Shown here: positions 44,899 to 55,780 of the stretch, piece by piece | Layout: the number at the start of each line of letters is the position of its first letter | Position numbering within the stretch: the first letter of the stretch is position 1 | From: Sphingobacterium wenxiniae | GTDB taxonomy: Bacteria > Bacteroidota > Bacteroidia > Sphingobacteriales > Sphingobacteriaceae | NCBI RefSeq assembly: GCF_900116225.1 | Contig: NZ_FOZZ01000008.1 | Span: 114,050 to 178,049 of the forward strand | Direction of reading: 5' to 3' | DNA length: 64,000 nucleotides | Made by a program: the position numbers and the translations under genes | The notes under the pieces: model-generated | What the model was told of the DNA's origin: nothing | What the model saw: the letters and a program-made list of their open reading frames with translations, nothing else | The model's database searches: none

Positions 44899-45147
44899 TT
44901 AATTCTCTATAATTCCTTCTGCCAATACGGTAATGTTGTTATCCTTGGCTTCTACAACTCCACCTTGGATTGTCCAGACGATTTCGTCCTTGCCGTTTTG
45001 GATAATAACTTTTCCGTCGTCTAAAGTAGATACGATAGGGGCGTGGTCTTTCAAAATCTGAAAGGAACCTGCGCTTCCTGGTACAGTTACTGCTGTAACT
45101 TCACCTTCGTAAGCCAATTTATCCGGAGTAATGATTGTTAATTTCAT
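44899..45147 (-). CDS. atpC: ATP synthase epsilon subunit
   Basis: 82 residues, the short epsilon form that keeps only the N-terminal beta-sandwich (MKLTIITPDKLAYEGEVTAV, VPGSAGSFQILKDHAPIVST) and lacks the C-terminal helical hairpin used for inhibition in other bacteria. It follows atpD with an 81-bp spacer of TATTGAG repeats. Confidence 0.93.
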   Translation of the reverse strand: MKLTIITPDKLAYEGEVTAVTVPGSAGSFQILKDHAPIVSTLDDGKVIIQNGKDEIVWTIQGGVVEAKDNNITVLAEGIIEN

Positions 45148-45151
45148 TTTT

Positions 45152-45228
45152 CTAGTATTGGGTATTAAGTATCGGGTATTGAGATAAGTTTGTTACTCGT
45201 TACTCAATACCCTGTACTTAATACTTAT
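45152..45228. repeat. TATTGAG-family repeat in the atpD-atpC spacer
   Basis: AGTATTGGGTATTAAGTATC and GGGTATTGAGATAAG pair with ACTCAATACCCTGTACTTA, giving a long imperfect hairpin across the spacer. Confidence 0.7.
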
Positions 45229-47063
<1,835 letters not shown>

Positions 47064-48680
47064 ATGAAAAGATATTTCTTGGCATTTACCTTTCTTATTC
47101 CGGCTTTGGGGTGGTGTCAGCTAAATTATCCCGCCTATAAAGATTTGACGGGAGAAATCCAGCGACTATCGTCCTCTGCTCATGTACAGAAAGCCTCTAT
47201 TGGGAAGAGCTTCGGTGGAGAAGACATTCCAGTGCTTAAAATTCAGCAATCCACTACTACTAAACCTACTTTGCTGATTGTCGCAGGCATCGATGGAAGG
47301 CACCCGGCCGGAACACTGCAAGCATTGCAGGTAACCAAAAACCTGATCAACCTTCCACAGGATTCCCTGAACAAGATTTTGGCAGACAAATCCATCTGGA
47401 TTGTTCCGCTGTTGAATCCCGATGCATATAAACGTAATGTGGCTTCCGTGGCTTGGGCTTCGGGAAATGCACGTGCAATTGATAATGATCGTGACGGGCG
47501 TCTGGATGAAGACCCGGTTCGTGACCTGAATCAGGATGGTGTTATCTCGCAAATGCGTGTGAAGTCGCTTGCCGGCACGTATGTTAATCATAAGGACTAT
47601 GCGAATTATCTGGTGGAAGCGGATATTCTAGAAGGTGAGACGGGAATGTATACCTTATATAAAGAAGGTGTGGATACAGATAAAGATGGTTTTTACGGTG
47701 AAGATGGAGATGGCGGGGTGAATATCGACCGCAATTTTACGTATACCTATCCTGCTTTTACACCTGAAAGTGGTGAATATGCTGCATCAGAACCGGAAAC
47801 CCGGGCAATTGTTGATTTCCTATTTGACAACCCACAGATTGCTACGGTTCTGCATTTTGGACTACAGAATAATCTTTCTGAACCGGAAAAACTGGATCAG
47901 CGAAAGGCGAGCGAACGGATTGTAGGTTCATGGTTGGCTTCGGATGTGGAAGTATCCAAATATGTGAGTCATCTCTATGGAAAGACAACCAAATCATTGG
48001 GGCCAGCACCGAAAGCGGAAGCTTCGGCAGGCAATTTTTCTTCAACGGCATATTACCACGTTGGTAAATTCAGCTTTGTTACGCCGGGTTGGTGGCCGCA
48101 TAGTGCAGATTCTACCAAGCGGGATAACAAAACGGGTAATGGAAAAGAGGCAGACCTTAAATTTGCGCAATGGGTGCAAGCTAATAATGTACAAGGCGCT
48201 ATTCTACCATGGACAAAAGTCAATCACCCGGATTTCCCAAATCAAGAGGTTGAAGTTGGCGGTATAGTAGAAGTATTCAGGAATAATCCTCCGGCTTCCT
48301 TTTTAGAAGCTCCGGCACAAGCGCATACGGATTTTGTGGTGAATCTGGTGAAGTCTATGGCGACATTGTCTTTCGATAAACCGGTTGTTACGAATTTGGG
48401 AGAAGATGTTTATCGCATTGAATTGAATGTGGTGAACACAGGTTTGCTACCTACTTATCCTGAAATCGCGGATAGAATTAAGCACGTGTCGAAATTTAAA
48501 ACGGTATGTGAGTTGCGGTCTTCCCAGCAGTTTCTGAGCGGAAAACGCTTGCAGCTATATCCTACATTGGGTGCAGGCAAATCGCTCAAAGTATCGTGGT
48601 TGGTTAAAGGCAAGGGCAAAGTGTCGATTGTGGCAGGTTGTCCGACGGCAGGGGAGAAAACAATTGAAGTAACTTTATAA
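47064..48680 (+). CDS. Secreted M14-like protein with substituted active-site residues
   Basis: 538 residues with a Sec signal peptide (ends ALGWCQ). It follows the M14 carboxypeptidase fold but the zinc motif reads GIDGRH (Asp77, His80) where the family has HxxE; in the neighbouring enzyme the same segment is IHANE. The third ligand remains as LHFG (His264). The catalytic Glu segment, FTFSNEL in the neighbour, reads FSFVTPGWW here with the Glu gone. Ca-binding-like loops are present (DNDRDGRLDED near 140, DTDKDGFYGED near 204). It may be a pseudo-peptidase or use an altered site. It lies 11 bp before the second M14 gene. Confidence 0.85.
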   Translation: MKRYFLAFTFLIPALGWCQLNYPAYKDLTGEIQRLSSSAHVQKASIGKSFGGEDIPVLKIQQSTTTKPTLLIVAGIDGRHPAGTLQALQVTKNLINLPQDSLNKILADKSIWIVPLLNPDAYKRNVASVAWASGNARAIDNDRDGRLDEDPVRDLNQDGVISQMRVKSLAGTYVNHKDYANYLVEADILEGETGMYTLYKEGVDTDKDGFYGEDGDGGVNIDRNFTYTYPAFTPESGEYAASEPETRAIVDFLFDNPQIATVLHFGLQNNLSEPEKLDQRKASERIVGSWLASDVEVSKYVSHLYGKTTKSLGPAPKAEASAGNFSSTAYYHVGKFSFVTPGWWPHSADSTKRDNKTGNGKEADLKFAQWVQANNVQGAILPWTKVNHPDFPNQEVEVGGIVEVFRNNPPASFLEAPAQAHTDFVVNLVKSMATLSFDKPVVTNLGEDVYRIELNVVNTGLLPTYPEIADRIKHVSKFKTVCELRSSQQFLSGKRLQLYPTLGAGKSLKVSWLVKGKGKVSIVAGCPTAGEKTIEVTL

Positions 48681-48691
48681 CATTGACCAGT

Positions 48692-50455
48692 ATGAAATTC
48701 AAATATAGTATTTTAACGGCTCTTTTGGCTTTGTCTTTATCAGGATTTGCCCAAAAATCAGAAGATAAAGCCGTGGAAATTCCGGGACTTCGGGCGATAG
48801 GCTCTCCTTCCAATCCAAAGGTCCCGATGAACTGGAATCGCTACCACGATAATAAGCAAATGGAGCAATTCTACAAGGACTTGCAAAAGGCTTATCCTAA
48901 TCTCGTGAAGTATGAATCTATCGGTAAATCCTATGAAGGTCGGGATATCTTCGTTTTGACGGTTTCTGATTTTAGCAAAGGAGATGTCGGGCGCAAGCCG
49001 GGAATGTGGATTGATGGAAATATCCATGCCAATGAATTGCAGGGATCTGAAATCGCCATGTATACCGCATGGTATCTGGCAGAGAATTTTAATAGCGTGG
49101 AATTTATTCGTGAGCTTCTGCGGGATAAAGTGTTCTATATTGCGCCGACCATCAACCCTGATTCTCGGGATTATTTTATTTACGAACCGAATACCATGCA
49201 CTCCTCCCGCACAGGGCGCCGTCCTTTTGATAATGATGGCGACGGATTGGTCGCGGAGGATTTGTACGATGATTTGGATGGCGATGGACACATTGTGATG
49301 ATGCGCCGCAAATCCAAAACGGGTAGGTATAAAGTAGATCCGGATAATCCAAATAGAATGGTACTCGCCAAGCCGGGGGAGGTCGGTGAATACGAAATGC
49401 TGGGCTTTGAAGGTATCGATAACGATGGCGATGGTTTGGTAAATGAGGATATCACTGGTACGTATGACCCGAACCGTGACTGGGGGTGGAATTGGCAACC
49501 GAACTATGTACAGAATGGAGCTTTGTATTACCCTGGAACGCTACTAGAAACACAAGCTGTAAAAGATTTCTTTTATACACATCGAAATATTGCCGGAGCA
49601 CAGTCTTATCATAATTATGGAGGAATGATTTTGCGTGGACCTGGGGCTGCTCAGGATGAGCAATATTACTCACGGAAAGATGTGCAGGTTTACGATGCAA
49701 TTGGTAAAGTCGGTGAAAAAATGCTCCCAGGATATGATTACATCGTTATCCATAAGGACCTTTACACCGTTTTTGGCGGTGAAATCGATTTCATCTCTTT
49801 GACGAGAGGTATATTTACGTTTTCTAACGAGTTGATGACGACGTATAAGCTTTTCAATGAAAAAGCACAGGGTGGTTTGCGTCAAAGTGACGAATATTTT
49901 GAGTTTGACAAGCTTCTGCTGTTTGGAGATGCTTATGTGCCGTGGAAGGAATATGATCATCCGCAATTCGGTAAAATTGAAATTGGTGGTGCGAAGAAGA
50001 ATTATACACGTAACCACCCAGGTTTTCTATTGTTAGAGGATGCGCATAGAAATGCGGCCTTTACCATTTATCATGCGCACCACATGCCAAAACTGGAATT
50101 TCTGCACACGGAAGTGAAACCCTTGGGCGGAGGATTGTATGAGGTAAATGCTACGGTATGGAACAGCCGTATTATACCGACGCATTCTGACCATGATGTG
50201 AAAAACAGAGTTAACCGACCAAACCATATCCGCTTGGAAGGTGCGCAGGTGATCACAGGTATGCGTGTGATGGATAGCGACTTCAACGTCACGGTTGAAC
50301 AGCAATATAAACCTGAGCAGATTGAAATACCTACTATTGACGGGATGTCGAGTGTGAAGGTACGGTGGATTGTGAAAGGGGATCCGTCGAATGCAAAGAT
50401 TGTGGTGGACAGTGAGAAGGGTGGTGTTGTTGAAAAATCACTTAAGTCCTCTTAA
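48692..50455 (+). CDS. Secreted M14-family zinc carboxypeptidase
   Basis: 587 residues from ATG 48692 (a TTG three codons earlier is not needed). The signal peptide ends SLSGFAQ. Zinc ligands are His112 and Glu115 (DGNIHANELQG) and His307 (AQSYHNYGG); the catalytic Glu is 380 in FTFSNELM. Two Ca-loop-like stretches (DNDGDGLVAEDLYDDLDGDG near 180 and DNDGDGLVNED near 243) interrupt the domain. The substrate may be peptides or peptidoglycan stems. It is in one operon with the degenerate paralogue upstream. Confidence 0.92.
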   Translation: MKFKYSILTALLALSLSGFAQKSEDKAVEIPGLRAIGSPSNPKVPMNWNRYHDNKQMEQFYKDLQKAYPNLVKYESIGKSYEGRDIFVLTVSDFSKGDVGRKPGMWIDGNIHANELQGSEIAMYTAWYLAENFNSVEFIRELLRDKVFYIAPTINPDSRDYFIYEPNTMHSSRTGRRPFDNDGDGLVAEDLYDDLDGDGHIVMMRRKSKTGRYKVDPDNPNRMVLAKPGEVGEYEMLGFEGIDNDGDGLVNEDITGTYDPNRDWGWNWQPNYVQNGALYYPGTLLETQAVKDFFYTHRNIAGAQSYHNYGGMILRGPGAAQDEQYYSRKDVQVYDAIGKVGEKMLPGYDYIVIHKDLYTVFGGEIDFISLTRGIFTFSNELMTTYKLFNEKAQGGLRQSDEYFEFDKLLLFGDAYVPWKEYDHPQFGKIEIGGAKKNYTRNHPGFLLLEDAHRNAAFTIYHAHHMPKLEFLHTEVKPLGGGLYEVNATVWNSRIIPTHSDHDVKNRVNRPNHIRLEGAQVITGMRVMDSDFNVTVEQQYKPEQIEIPTIDGMSSVKVRWIVKGDPSNAKIVVDSEKGGVVEKSLKSS

Positions 50456-50492
50456 AAAGAAAAAGCACCGAATTTTCGGTGCTTTTTCTTTT
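50455..50492. terminator. Bidirectional terminator, M14 operon / membrane protein
   Basis: AGAAAAAGCACCGAA-TT-TTCGGTGCTTTTTCT is a 15-bp stem with flanking A and T runs between converging genes. Confidence 0.9.
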
Positions 50493-51088
50493 TAAGAGTT
50501 TCTTTTCATTTGTTCGTCCAACAGCTGACGTTTGAGCTGTTGTTCTTTTTCCATGGATTTCTTCCGGAGAGTTTGCAACTCTTCTTGCAGCTCTTCAGCT
50601 GTTTGCTTGTGGGAGCTGGTGTCAACTTTCGCCTTACGGAAAGATGCCAGAGTCGCTAAAAATGCAATAGCCAATACGATAATGATTACCCACACCATCG
50701 TATGGTAGGACCCTTTTGAAAAATCGATACCCAAAAAGGAGATGCTGTTGGTTTTATGCTGCTCTTCTTGCAATGCCGTAGTTAACGTAGAAACCGAATC
50801 TTTTAAAGTAGCAACGGTGTTCACAGAAGAAGCGGAGTTGTTTTTTAGCTCGGAAATTTCTTTTTGGTAACGCGCTATTGAGTCTATTACATTCTTTCTG
50901 ACGATTTCAAGATTTGTCTTCCGTATTACCTTGAAGTCGGCATCCTGCGAGCGTGACAAATTGCTCAGGTTGGTAAATTGCTCGTTCAATGTGCCTTGCT
51001 GTATGGCATAAGGTAGCATAGGCTTATTTTGTGCAAAAGCAATCAAGGATGAAAAGGTAAGTACAAGTGCGATGTAGTGTTTTAACAT
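50492..51088 (-). CDS. Coiled-coil membrane protein, unknown function
   Basis: 198 residues. The signal peptide is MLKHYIALVLTFSSLIAFAQ (cut after AFAQ), the extracytoplasmic part (about 25-125) is predicted to be coiled coil (YQKEISELKNN...), and one TM helix is at about 128-150 (TMVWVIIIVLAIAFLATLAS). The C-terminal 45 residues (ELQEELQTLRKKSMEKEQQ) again look like a coiled coil. No family recognised. It is monocistronic with terminators on both sides. Confidence 0.75.
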   Translation of the reverse strand: MLKHYIALVLTFSSLIAFAQNKPMLPYAIQQGTLNEQFTNLSNLSRSQDADFKVIRKTNLEIVRKNVIDSIARYQKEISELKNNSASSVNTVATLKDSVSTLTTALQEEQHKTNSISFLGIDFSKGSYHTMVWVIIIVLAIAFLATLASFRKAKVDTSSHKQTAEELQEELQTLRKKSMEKEQQLKRQLLDEQMKRNS

Positions 51089-51203
51089 AAGTGTTGAAAT
51101 TATTTTTTTACGGTAAATTCAATATAACAAACACAATAATCGTAAAATTATTGTGTTTTCCCATAATCTACGGAGAAGAATTTGTTTTTTGTATAAACCT
51201 TAA

Positions 51204-51240
51204 TAAGAAAAAGGCTTCGAATTTCGAAGCCTTTTTCTTA
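51204..51240. terminator. Bidirectional terminator, DUF4136 gene
   Basis: TAAGAAAAAGGCTTCGAA and TTCGAAGCCTTTTTCTTA form a perfect 18-bp stem with one central base; the DUF4136 stop codon (51238-51240) is the first triplet of the stem. Confidence 0.9.
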
Positions 51241-51813
51241 TTTTTTCCTTACCGGATATTGCTTAAATATCCCGTTTACTACTTTCGGTAAGTTATTAAT
51301 AGCTTTTTCAGGTGTTCTGACTTCTGCCGATCCTCGAGCTTGCCATACAACCGCATCCGTACGGCGATCTACAGCTTCGATAATCAGGTGGGCATAGCGG
51401 AATTTCTCACTTCCTACCGGATAGTTGAATCCGCCACCGTAGCCATACCAGCCCATTCCCCATGGACGGTAAAATCCCCAAGGACCACCCCAACCCCAGT
51501 GTGGAGAAGCATAAACCGGACGGCTTTTGTTATTGACAATGGAAACATAACGGAATAGAATATCTGGGTTGTCCTTATTATAGCTCATTCCTAATTGTTC
51601 CAGCTCTCTGTTTGCAGACTCAATAATATTACCTTTGGCTATATCATTATTGAAATAGCTCTTGGATAAGGAATCTACAGGAGGTAACCAACCGTAGGTT
51701 TTGTATTGGCTGAAATCCTGACTTTGCAAGCGTGTGGTGTTGTATTTCACCGAGGAGCAGGAAGCGAAGAACGCTATTAGCCCCGTTAAGCAGATATATA
51801 CTAACTTTTTCAT
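51238..51813 (-). CDS. DUF4136 outer-membrane lipoprotein
   Basis: 191 residues. Lipobox FFASCSSV (Cys19). The domain shows the DUF4136 pattern: DFSQYKTYGWLPP near 33-45, then an ANRELEQLGMSYN helix and DILFRYVS strand, and VWQARGSAEV near the end. The Gly/Trp/Pro/Tyr-rich middle (WGWGGPWGFYRPWGMGWYG) is typical of the group. Function unknown, probably envelope-associated. Confidence 0.88.
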   Translation of the reverse strand: MKKLVYICLTGLIAFFASCSSVKYNTTRLQSQDFSQYKTYGWLPPVDSLSKSYFNNDIAKGNIIESANRELEQLGMSYNKDNPDILFRYVSIVNNKSRPVYASPHWGWGGPWGFYRPWGMGWYGYGGGFNYPVGSEKFRYAHLIIEAVDRRTDAVVWQARGSAEVRTPEKAINNLPKVVNGIFKQYPVRKK

Positions 51814-51887
51814 AACATTTCCATCTTAGTATTTAAATTAGACAATGTTGTTTATAAAAAGTTTAATCCTAAAATTTAACTTTTTTA

Positions 51888-51923
51888 GCAGACTTCGGAA
51901 GTTTCAAAAACTTCCGAAGTCTT
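51888..51923 (-). terminator. Terminator after nadE
   Basis: CAGACTTCGGAAGTTT and AAACTTCCGAAGTCT form a strong stem 19 bp downstream of the nadE stop; minus-strand sequence then runs into AAAAAAG/TTT-rich DNA. The arms are almost the same as those of the ilvA terminator hairpin in design, though not in sequence. Confidence 0.7.
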
Positions 51924-51941
51924 TAGGTTTTAGGCTGAAAC

Positions 51942-53570
51942 CTAAAACGGATATTTCGCCACTAATGGAATGGATCTTCCACTGCCAAAAGCTTTTGGAC
52001 TGACCCGTAGAATTGGCGGTGCCTGAAAGCGTTTGAATTCAGCGCGATTAAGCATCGACACAATACGGTTCACCAAATCCTCGTCAAAGCCCAATTGGAT
52101 CACTTCAGAACCCGCTTTTTCCAGTTCGATTAGCTGGTATAGAATACTGTCCAGGATGTCATAAGGGGGTAACGAATCCGAATCTTTCTGATCAGGCCTT
52201 AGTTCGGCGGAAGGCGGTTTGACGATGGTGTTGACCGGGATTATTTCTCTCTCGCGGTTGATGTATCTAGCTAAGGCAAAAGCCTGTGTTTTATACACAT
52301 CACCGATAACACTTATCGCGCCAGCCATATCGCCATACAACGTACCATAACCTACGGCTGCCTCACTTTTGTTGGATGTATTGAGGAGGATATGACCAAA
52401 TTTATTAGAAATAGCCATCAGCAATGTGCCACGGATACGGGCCTGAATATTTTCTTCTGTGGTATCGGGTGTGCGTCCTTCAAATGTCTGCGCTAAGGTT
52501 GTGTCAAAAGCCTCGGCAACATCCTTGATAGGGATAATTTGGTGTGCACATCCGGTGTTTTGTACCAGATCCAGTGCATCTTTCAGTGAATGATCGGTAG
52601 AATAGATGGAAGGCATCAGAATTGCCAGTACATTCTCCGCACCCAAAGCTTCACAAGCCAAAGCAGCTACCACCGCAGAATCCAGTCCTCCGGATAATCC
52701 CAGCACGGCTTTTTTGAAACCCGATTTTGCAAAATAATCACGAAGACCCAGAATCAAGGCATCATATATCAATTGAATTTCCGATGTCTGGTTCTCTTCC
52801 TTAACGGGTGAGGAAGCAAAGATATTGACGACCTGAAGGTCTTCTTTGAAGCTTTTTAGTTCCGTAAGTATGTTTCCATTCCTGTCTAAAGCGAGAGAAC
52901 GGCCATCAAAAATGATGTCGGTATGCGCACCAACTTGGTTGACGTATACAAGTGGACAACCTGCTTTGATAACATTGCGTTGTAATACCTGTAAACGATT
53001 GTCGAAATGTGTATAAGAAAATGGCGAGGCTGCGATATTGATAATCAATTCGGGCTCTTCCCTTTTTAGCTCTGTTAAAAGATCACCAACATAGGAGTTA
53101 TTGTTGTCATCATCCCACAAGTCTTCGCATACGGTTAGGGCGACTTTGCGACCTTGTATCTCTACGCAGCTGAGTACTCTATTGGGTTCAAAATACCGAT
53201 ATTCGTCAAAGACATCATAGTCAGGAAGGAAAGTTTTTTTGGAAATGGCGGTAATCTTTCTATCGGCAATGACCACGGCAGCATTATATAGTGATTTGCC
53301 TTCGCCGTCCATGTTGGCGATAGGCGCACCAATGACACAGGTGATGCCCTCACAGTGTGAAGCAATTTCGGTTAAGGCAGATTGACACTGTTTGATAAAT
53401 GCCTGATTGCGGAGCAGATCCTTTGCCGGATAGCCACCAATGGCCAGTTCCGCAAAAACAATCACATCAGCCTGTTGATTTTTTGCAGCAGTGATAGCAT
53501 CAATAATTTTATGGTTATTGGCTTCAAAATTGCCAATATGGTAGTTGAGTTGCGCTAAGGTTATTTTCAT
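51942..53570 (-). CDS. nadE: Glutamine-dependent NAD+ synthetase
   Basis: 542 residues with two domains. The N-terminal nitrilase (about 1-260) hydrolyses glutamine and has its triad in VFAELAIGGYPAKDLL (Glu), KKTFLPDYDVFDEYRYF (Lys) and ALTVCEDLWDD (Cys); the C-terminal NAD synthetase (about 270-540) has the P-loop VLGLSGGLDSAVVAALACE. The enzyme adenylates deamido-NAD and amidates it with glutamine-derived ammonia. Next to gldB, an arrangement also seen in other Bacteroidota. Confidence 0.96.
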   Translation of the reverse strand: MKITLAQLNYHIGNFEANNHKIIDAITAAKNQQADVIVFAELAIGGYPAKDLLRNQAFIKQCQSALTEIASHCEGITCVIGAPIANMDGEGKSLYNAAVVIADRKITAISKKTFLPDYDVFDEYRYFEPNRVLSCVEIQGRKVALTVCEDLWDDDNNNSYVGDLLTELKREEPELIINIAASPFSYTHFDNRLQVLQRNVIKAGCPLVYVNQVGAHTDIIFDGRSLALDRNGNILTELKSFKEDLQVVNIFASSPVKEENQTSEIQLIYDALILGLRDYFAKSGFKKAVLGLSGGLDSAVVAALACEALGAENVLAILMPSIYSTDHSLKDALDLVQNTGCAHQIIPIKDVAEAFDTTLAQTFEGRTPDTTEENIQARIRGTLLMAISNKFGHILLNTSNKSEAAVGYGTLYGDMAGAISVIGDVYKTQAFALARYINREREIIPVNTIVKPPSAELRPDQKDSDSLPPYDILDSILYQLIELEKAGSEVIQLGFDEDLVNRIVSMLNRAEFKRFQAPPILRVSPKAFGSGRSIPLVAKYPF

Positions 53571-53591
53571 TCGTCTGAAATTATCTTAAGG

Positions 53592-53617
53592 ATGAGCTTG
53601 CGAAAGCTCGGTTAAAA
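53592..53617. repeat. GAGCT-hairpin repeat, copy 2
   Basis: ATGAGCTTGCGAAAGCTCGG plus TTAAAA differs from 31419-31445 at two bases. On the minus strand it contains the stop codon (53612-53614) of the outer-membrane protein gene. Confidence 0.75.
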
Positions 53618-54265
53618 GAGCAAACCTAAATTCAAGGAAACGTAGGACAGTTTCGGACTGCCTTCTTTCATTGTTCGTGTGAAACCGTTGTTATACGTCA
53701 CTCCGGTTACTGCAGAAAGGCTATTGCTTACCCGCCATTCTGCTCCTGTCCCGATAATCAATCCTAATCGAAAAATATCATCGCCACTGATTGTATTGTA
53801 TTTGTTGGTGTTATCAAACTTCTCCTTTCCTGAAACTTTCACGCCTGCAGTAAAACCAAACTGTCCATAGAACCGACCCAGATTTCCTTCGTTGGTTTTT
53901 AGCTTGATAGATAATGGAACTTCGACGTACTGTAGACGGAAGTTCTTGGTGTCAGTGGCAGAGGGAGTCGAACTAACCGCATGATACATCATGGAATTGA
54001 CATCTGTATAGAGCGTGTTGATGGTTAACCCCGTGGAAAAGAAATAGTTTCTTGCGAAGCCAATGTCGGCTAAAAGCCCATAAGCATAACCGAATTTGGC
54101 GTCGCTTTTATAGACGTCGGAGTCACTATAGGATAACCAGCCGATATTCGGATTGAAAACTAAGCCTAAAGAAAGGTTGCGCTCGTTGTAATAATACTGC
54201 GCATGGGACGGGGACACGAAAAGAAAGGATAATAGCAGGGAAAAGAATGCGATTTTTTTTGTCAT
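53612..54265 (-). CDS. Outer-membrane beta-barrel (PorT-like) protein
   Basis: 217 residues from ATG 54265 (MTKKIAFFSLLLSFLFV); the upstream frame is rejected. Signal peptide ends SPSHAQ. Alternating strands follow (NLSLGLVFNPNIGWLSYSD, RLGLIIGTGAEWRVSNSLSAV) and the protein ends in LSYVSLNLGLLF, a typical barrel closing. It resembles outer-membrane beta-barrel domain proteins of Bacteroidota. The stop codon lies in a dispersed GAGCT repeat. Its function is unknown. Confidence 0.82.
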   Translation of the reverse strand: MTKKIAFFSLLLSFLFVSPSHAQYYYNERNLSLGLVFNPNIGWLSYSDSDVYKSDAKFGYAYGLLADIGFARNYFFSTGLTINTLYTDVNSMMYHAVSSTPSATDTKNFRLQYVEVPLSIKLKTNEGNLGRFYGQFGFTAGVKVSGKEKFDNTNKYNTISGDDIFRLGLIIGTGAEWRVSNSLSAVTGVTYNNGFTRTMKEGSPKLSYVSLNLGLLF

Positions 54266-54363
54266 GTTGATGTATGCTTTTGATAATATGTAATCCGAAA
54301 AACAATGTTTCAATTTTTATAGTTTTCAAGGTTGCATAACAGGTTGCCGTCTTTTTCAGTTAC

Positions 54364-54455
54364 CGTCATTGCGAGGAAGTATGACGAAGCAATCTGGTAA
54401 CATAAAAAGCAGATTGCCTGCCTGCGGTAGGCAGGCTTCGTTCCTCGCAATGACG
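54364..54455. repeat. Imperfect palindromic element, CGTCATTGCGAGG family
   Basis: CGTCATTGCGAGGAA (54364-) and TTCCTCGCAATGACG (to 54455) are perfect inverted ends; inside, AAGCAATCTG/CAGATTGC and a TGCCTGCCTGCGGTAGGCAGGC hairpin follow. This CATTGCGAGG-type element is a common dispersed palindrome in bacteria. Confidence 0.85.
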
Positions 54456-54492
54456 CTTTTTATTAAAAACGGATTTTTGCAATGCAACCAGT

Positions 54493-54524
54493 TTTCAATA
54501 CTGTAAAATTAATAATTACTTTTG
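54493..54524 (+). promoter_or_regulatory. gldB promoter candidate
   Basis: TACTTTTG (54517-54524) is an exact TAnnTTTG match 22 bp before the gldB ATG. The best -33 partner is TTTC at 54493-54496 (20-bp spacer), one base off TTTG. Confidence 0.5.
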
Positions 54525-54546
54525 TCGTAAACACAAAAAACCAGCC

Positions 54547-55581
54547 ATGAACGTAAAAAAGATAATTTACTTGTTCTTTATACTCGCTGCCCTGCATTTG
54601 AGTTCTTGTCAACGGGGAAAGAAATTGCCCAATATTTCGGGGATCGATGTAGATGTGAAAATCGAACGCTTTGATAGGGAATTTGCAGATTTATCTTCGG
54701 AAGAAGTCGGAACAAAGAACAGCGAATGGTTGACAAAGTACGGCGCTTTTTATACTGATTTCATGCTATACATGCTGGAAGCCGGTGATCCGATGGACAG
54801 CACGCACATTGTTCCGGTGTTGCAGACTATCCTTCAACAGCAGGATTTTAAAGCACTTTCTACAGCTGTGAAAAATAAATATCCGGACTTGAAGACACAG
54901 GAAAAAGAGCTTACACAGGCTTTTAAATACTTGAAGTATTATTTTCCGACGTACGAATTACCCCGTGTTATTGCTTACTTTTCTGGATTCTCAGTACAAA
55001 CGCCTATAGGCGACGGTTATATAGGAATTGGACTGGATATGTTTCTAGGGGCAGATTCTGAATTTTATCCGGCTTTGGTGAAATCTATTCCTTTGTATAT
55101 GTCACGTCGGTTTACACCGGAGAATATTACACCGCGTGTGTTAGAGAGCGTGTTACGGCAAGAGCTATTTCCACAGGAAAATACGGATGTAAATACACTG
55201 CAAAATATGGTTTACCAAGGTAAAATACTTCTGGCGATGGACTCCATCTTACCAAATACGGCGGACTCCCTGAAGATTGGCTACACAACTGCCCAGATGC
55301 AGTGGACAAAGGCATACCAGCCGGAAATATGGTCTTGGTTTTTGGAGGAAGATTTGCTGTATAATACGGATTATCTGCGTATACAGAAATATTTCACCGA
55401 AGCACCATTTACAGCAGAGCTGGGTGAAAACAATGAATCGGCACCTAAGCTGGGTACTTATCTGGGCTGGATGATTGTACGTAAATATATGGAACGACAC
55501 CCGGAGGTGACTTTGCAGGAACTTCTCAAAAATATGGATGCACAAGGGATTTTGGAGGCTTCGCGGTTTAAAGGGAAGTAG
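54547..55581 (+). CDS. gldB: GldB-family lipoprotein
   Basis: 344 residues. Lipobox HLSSCQRG (Cys21). The pattern agrees with GldB: IDVDVKIERFDREFADL near 33-50, the acidic helical middle (EKELTQAFKYLKYYFPTYEL) and GDGYIGIGLDMFLGADS near 158-173. GldB is needed for gliding and type IX secretion-linked motility in Flavobacterium; non-gliding Sphingobacteriaceae keep homologues of unclear role. It lies divergent from the outer-membrane protein and near nadE. Confidence 0.88.
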   Translation: MNVKKIIYLFFILAALHLSSCQRGKKLPNISGIDVDVKIERFDREFADLSSEEVGTKNSEWLTKYGAFYTDFMLYMLEAGDPMDSTHIVPVLQTILQQQDFKALSTAVKNKYPDLKTQEKELTQAFKYLKYYFPTYELPRVIAYFSGFSVQTPIGDGYIGIGLDMFLGADSEFYPALVKSIPLYMSRRFTPENITPRVLESVLRQELFPQENTDVNTLQNMVYQGKILLAMDSILPNTADSLKIGYTTAQMQWTKAYQPEIWSWFLEEDLLYNTDYLRIQKYFTEAPFTAELGENNESAPKLGTYLGWMIVRKYMERHPEVTLQELLKNMDAQGILEASRFKGK

Positions 55582-55697
55582 GTGTTGAGCCGGTAAAAGC
55601 TTGAATTAAAAGTTTTTGCAGGTGATCTTTGAAAAGGGCGGTGTGCCTTTTGAAAATGAATACAGTCAGTTGAGAAAAATGAATACTCAATTTATTG

Positions 55698-55738
55698 AAA
55701 TTGCCTATTCAATTTGTCTAAATTGAATAGGCAATTTT
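55698..55738. terminator. Terminator between gldB and the FKBP lipoprotein
   Basis: AAATTGCCTATTCAATT and AATTGAATAGGCAATTT are perfect 17-bp arms around a 6-7 nt loop, between converging genes. Confidence 0.85.
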
Positions 55739-55780
55739 ATCAACACGACCTCGTTGTTTTATCAAATGGGGCCTGTTTCT

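Noticed and set aside
48758..49498. Long open frame of 246 codons on the minus strand inside the second M14 gene
   Set aside because: It is antisense to a well-supported peptidase with signal peptide and catalytic residues; its content is basic/hydrophobic without any family pattern.
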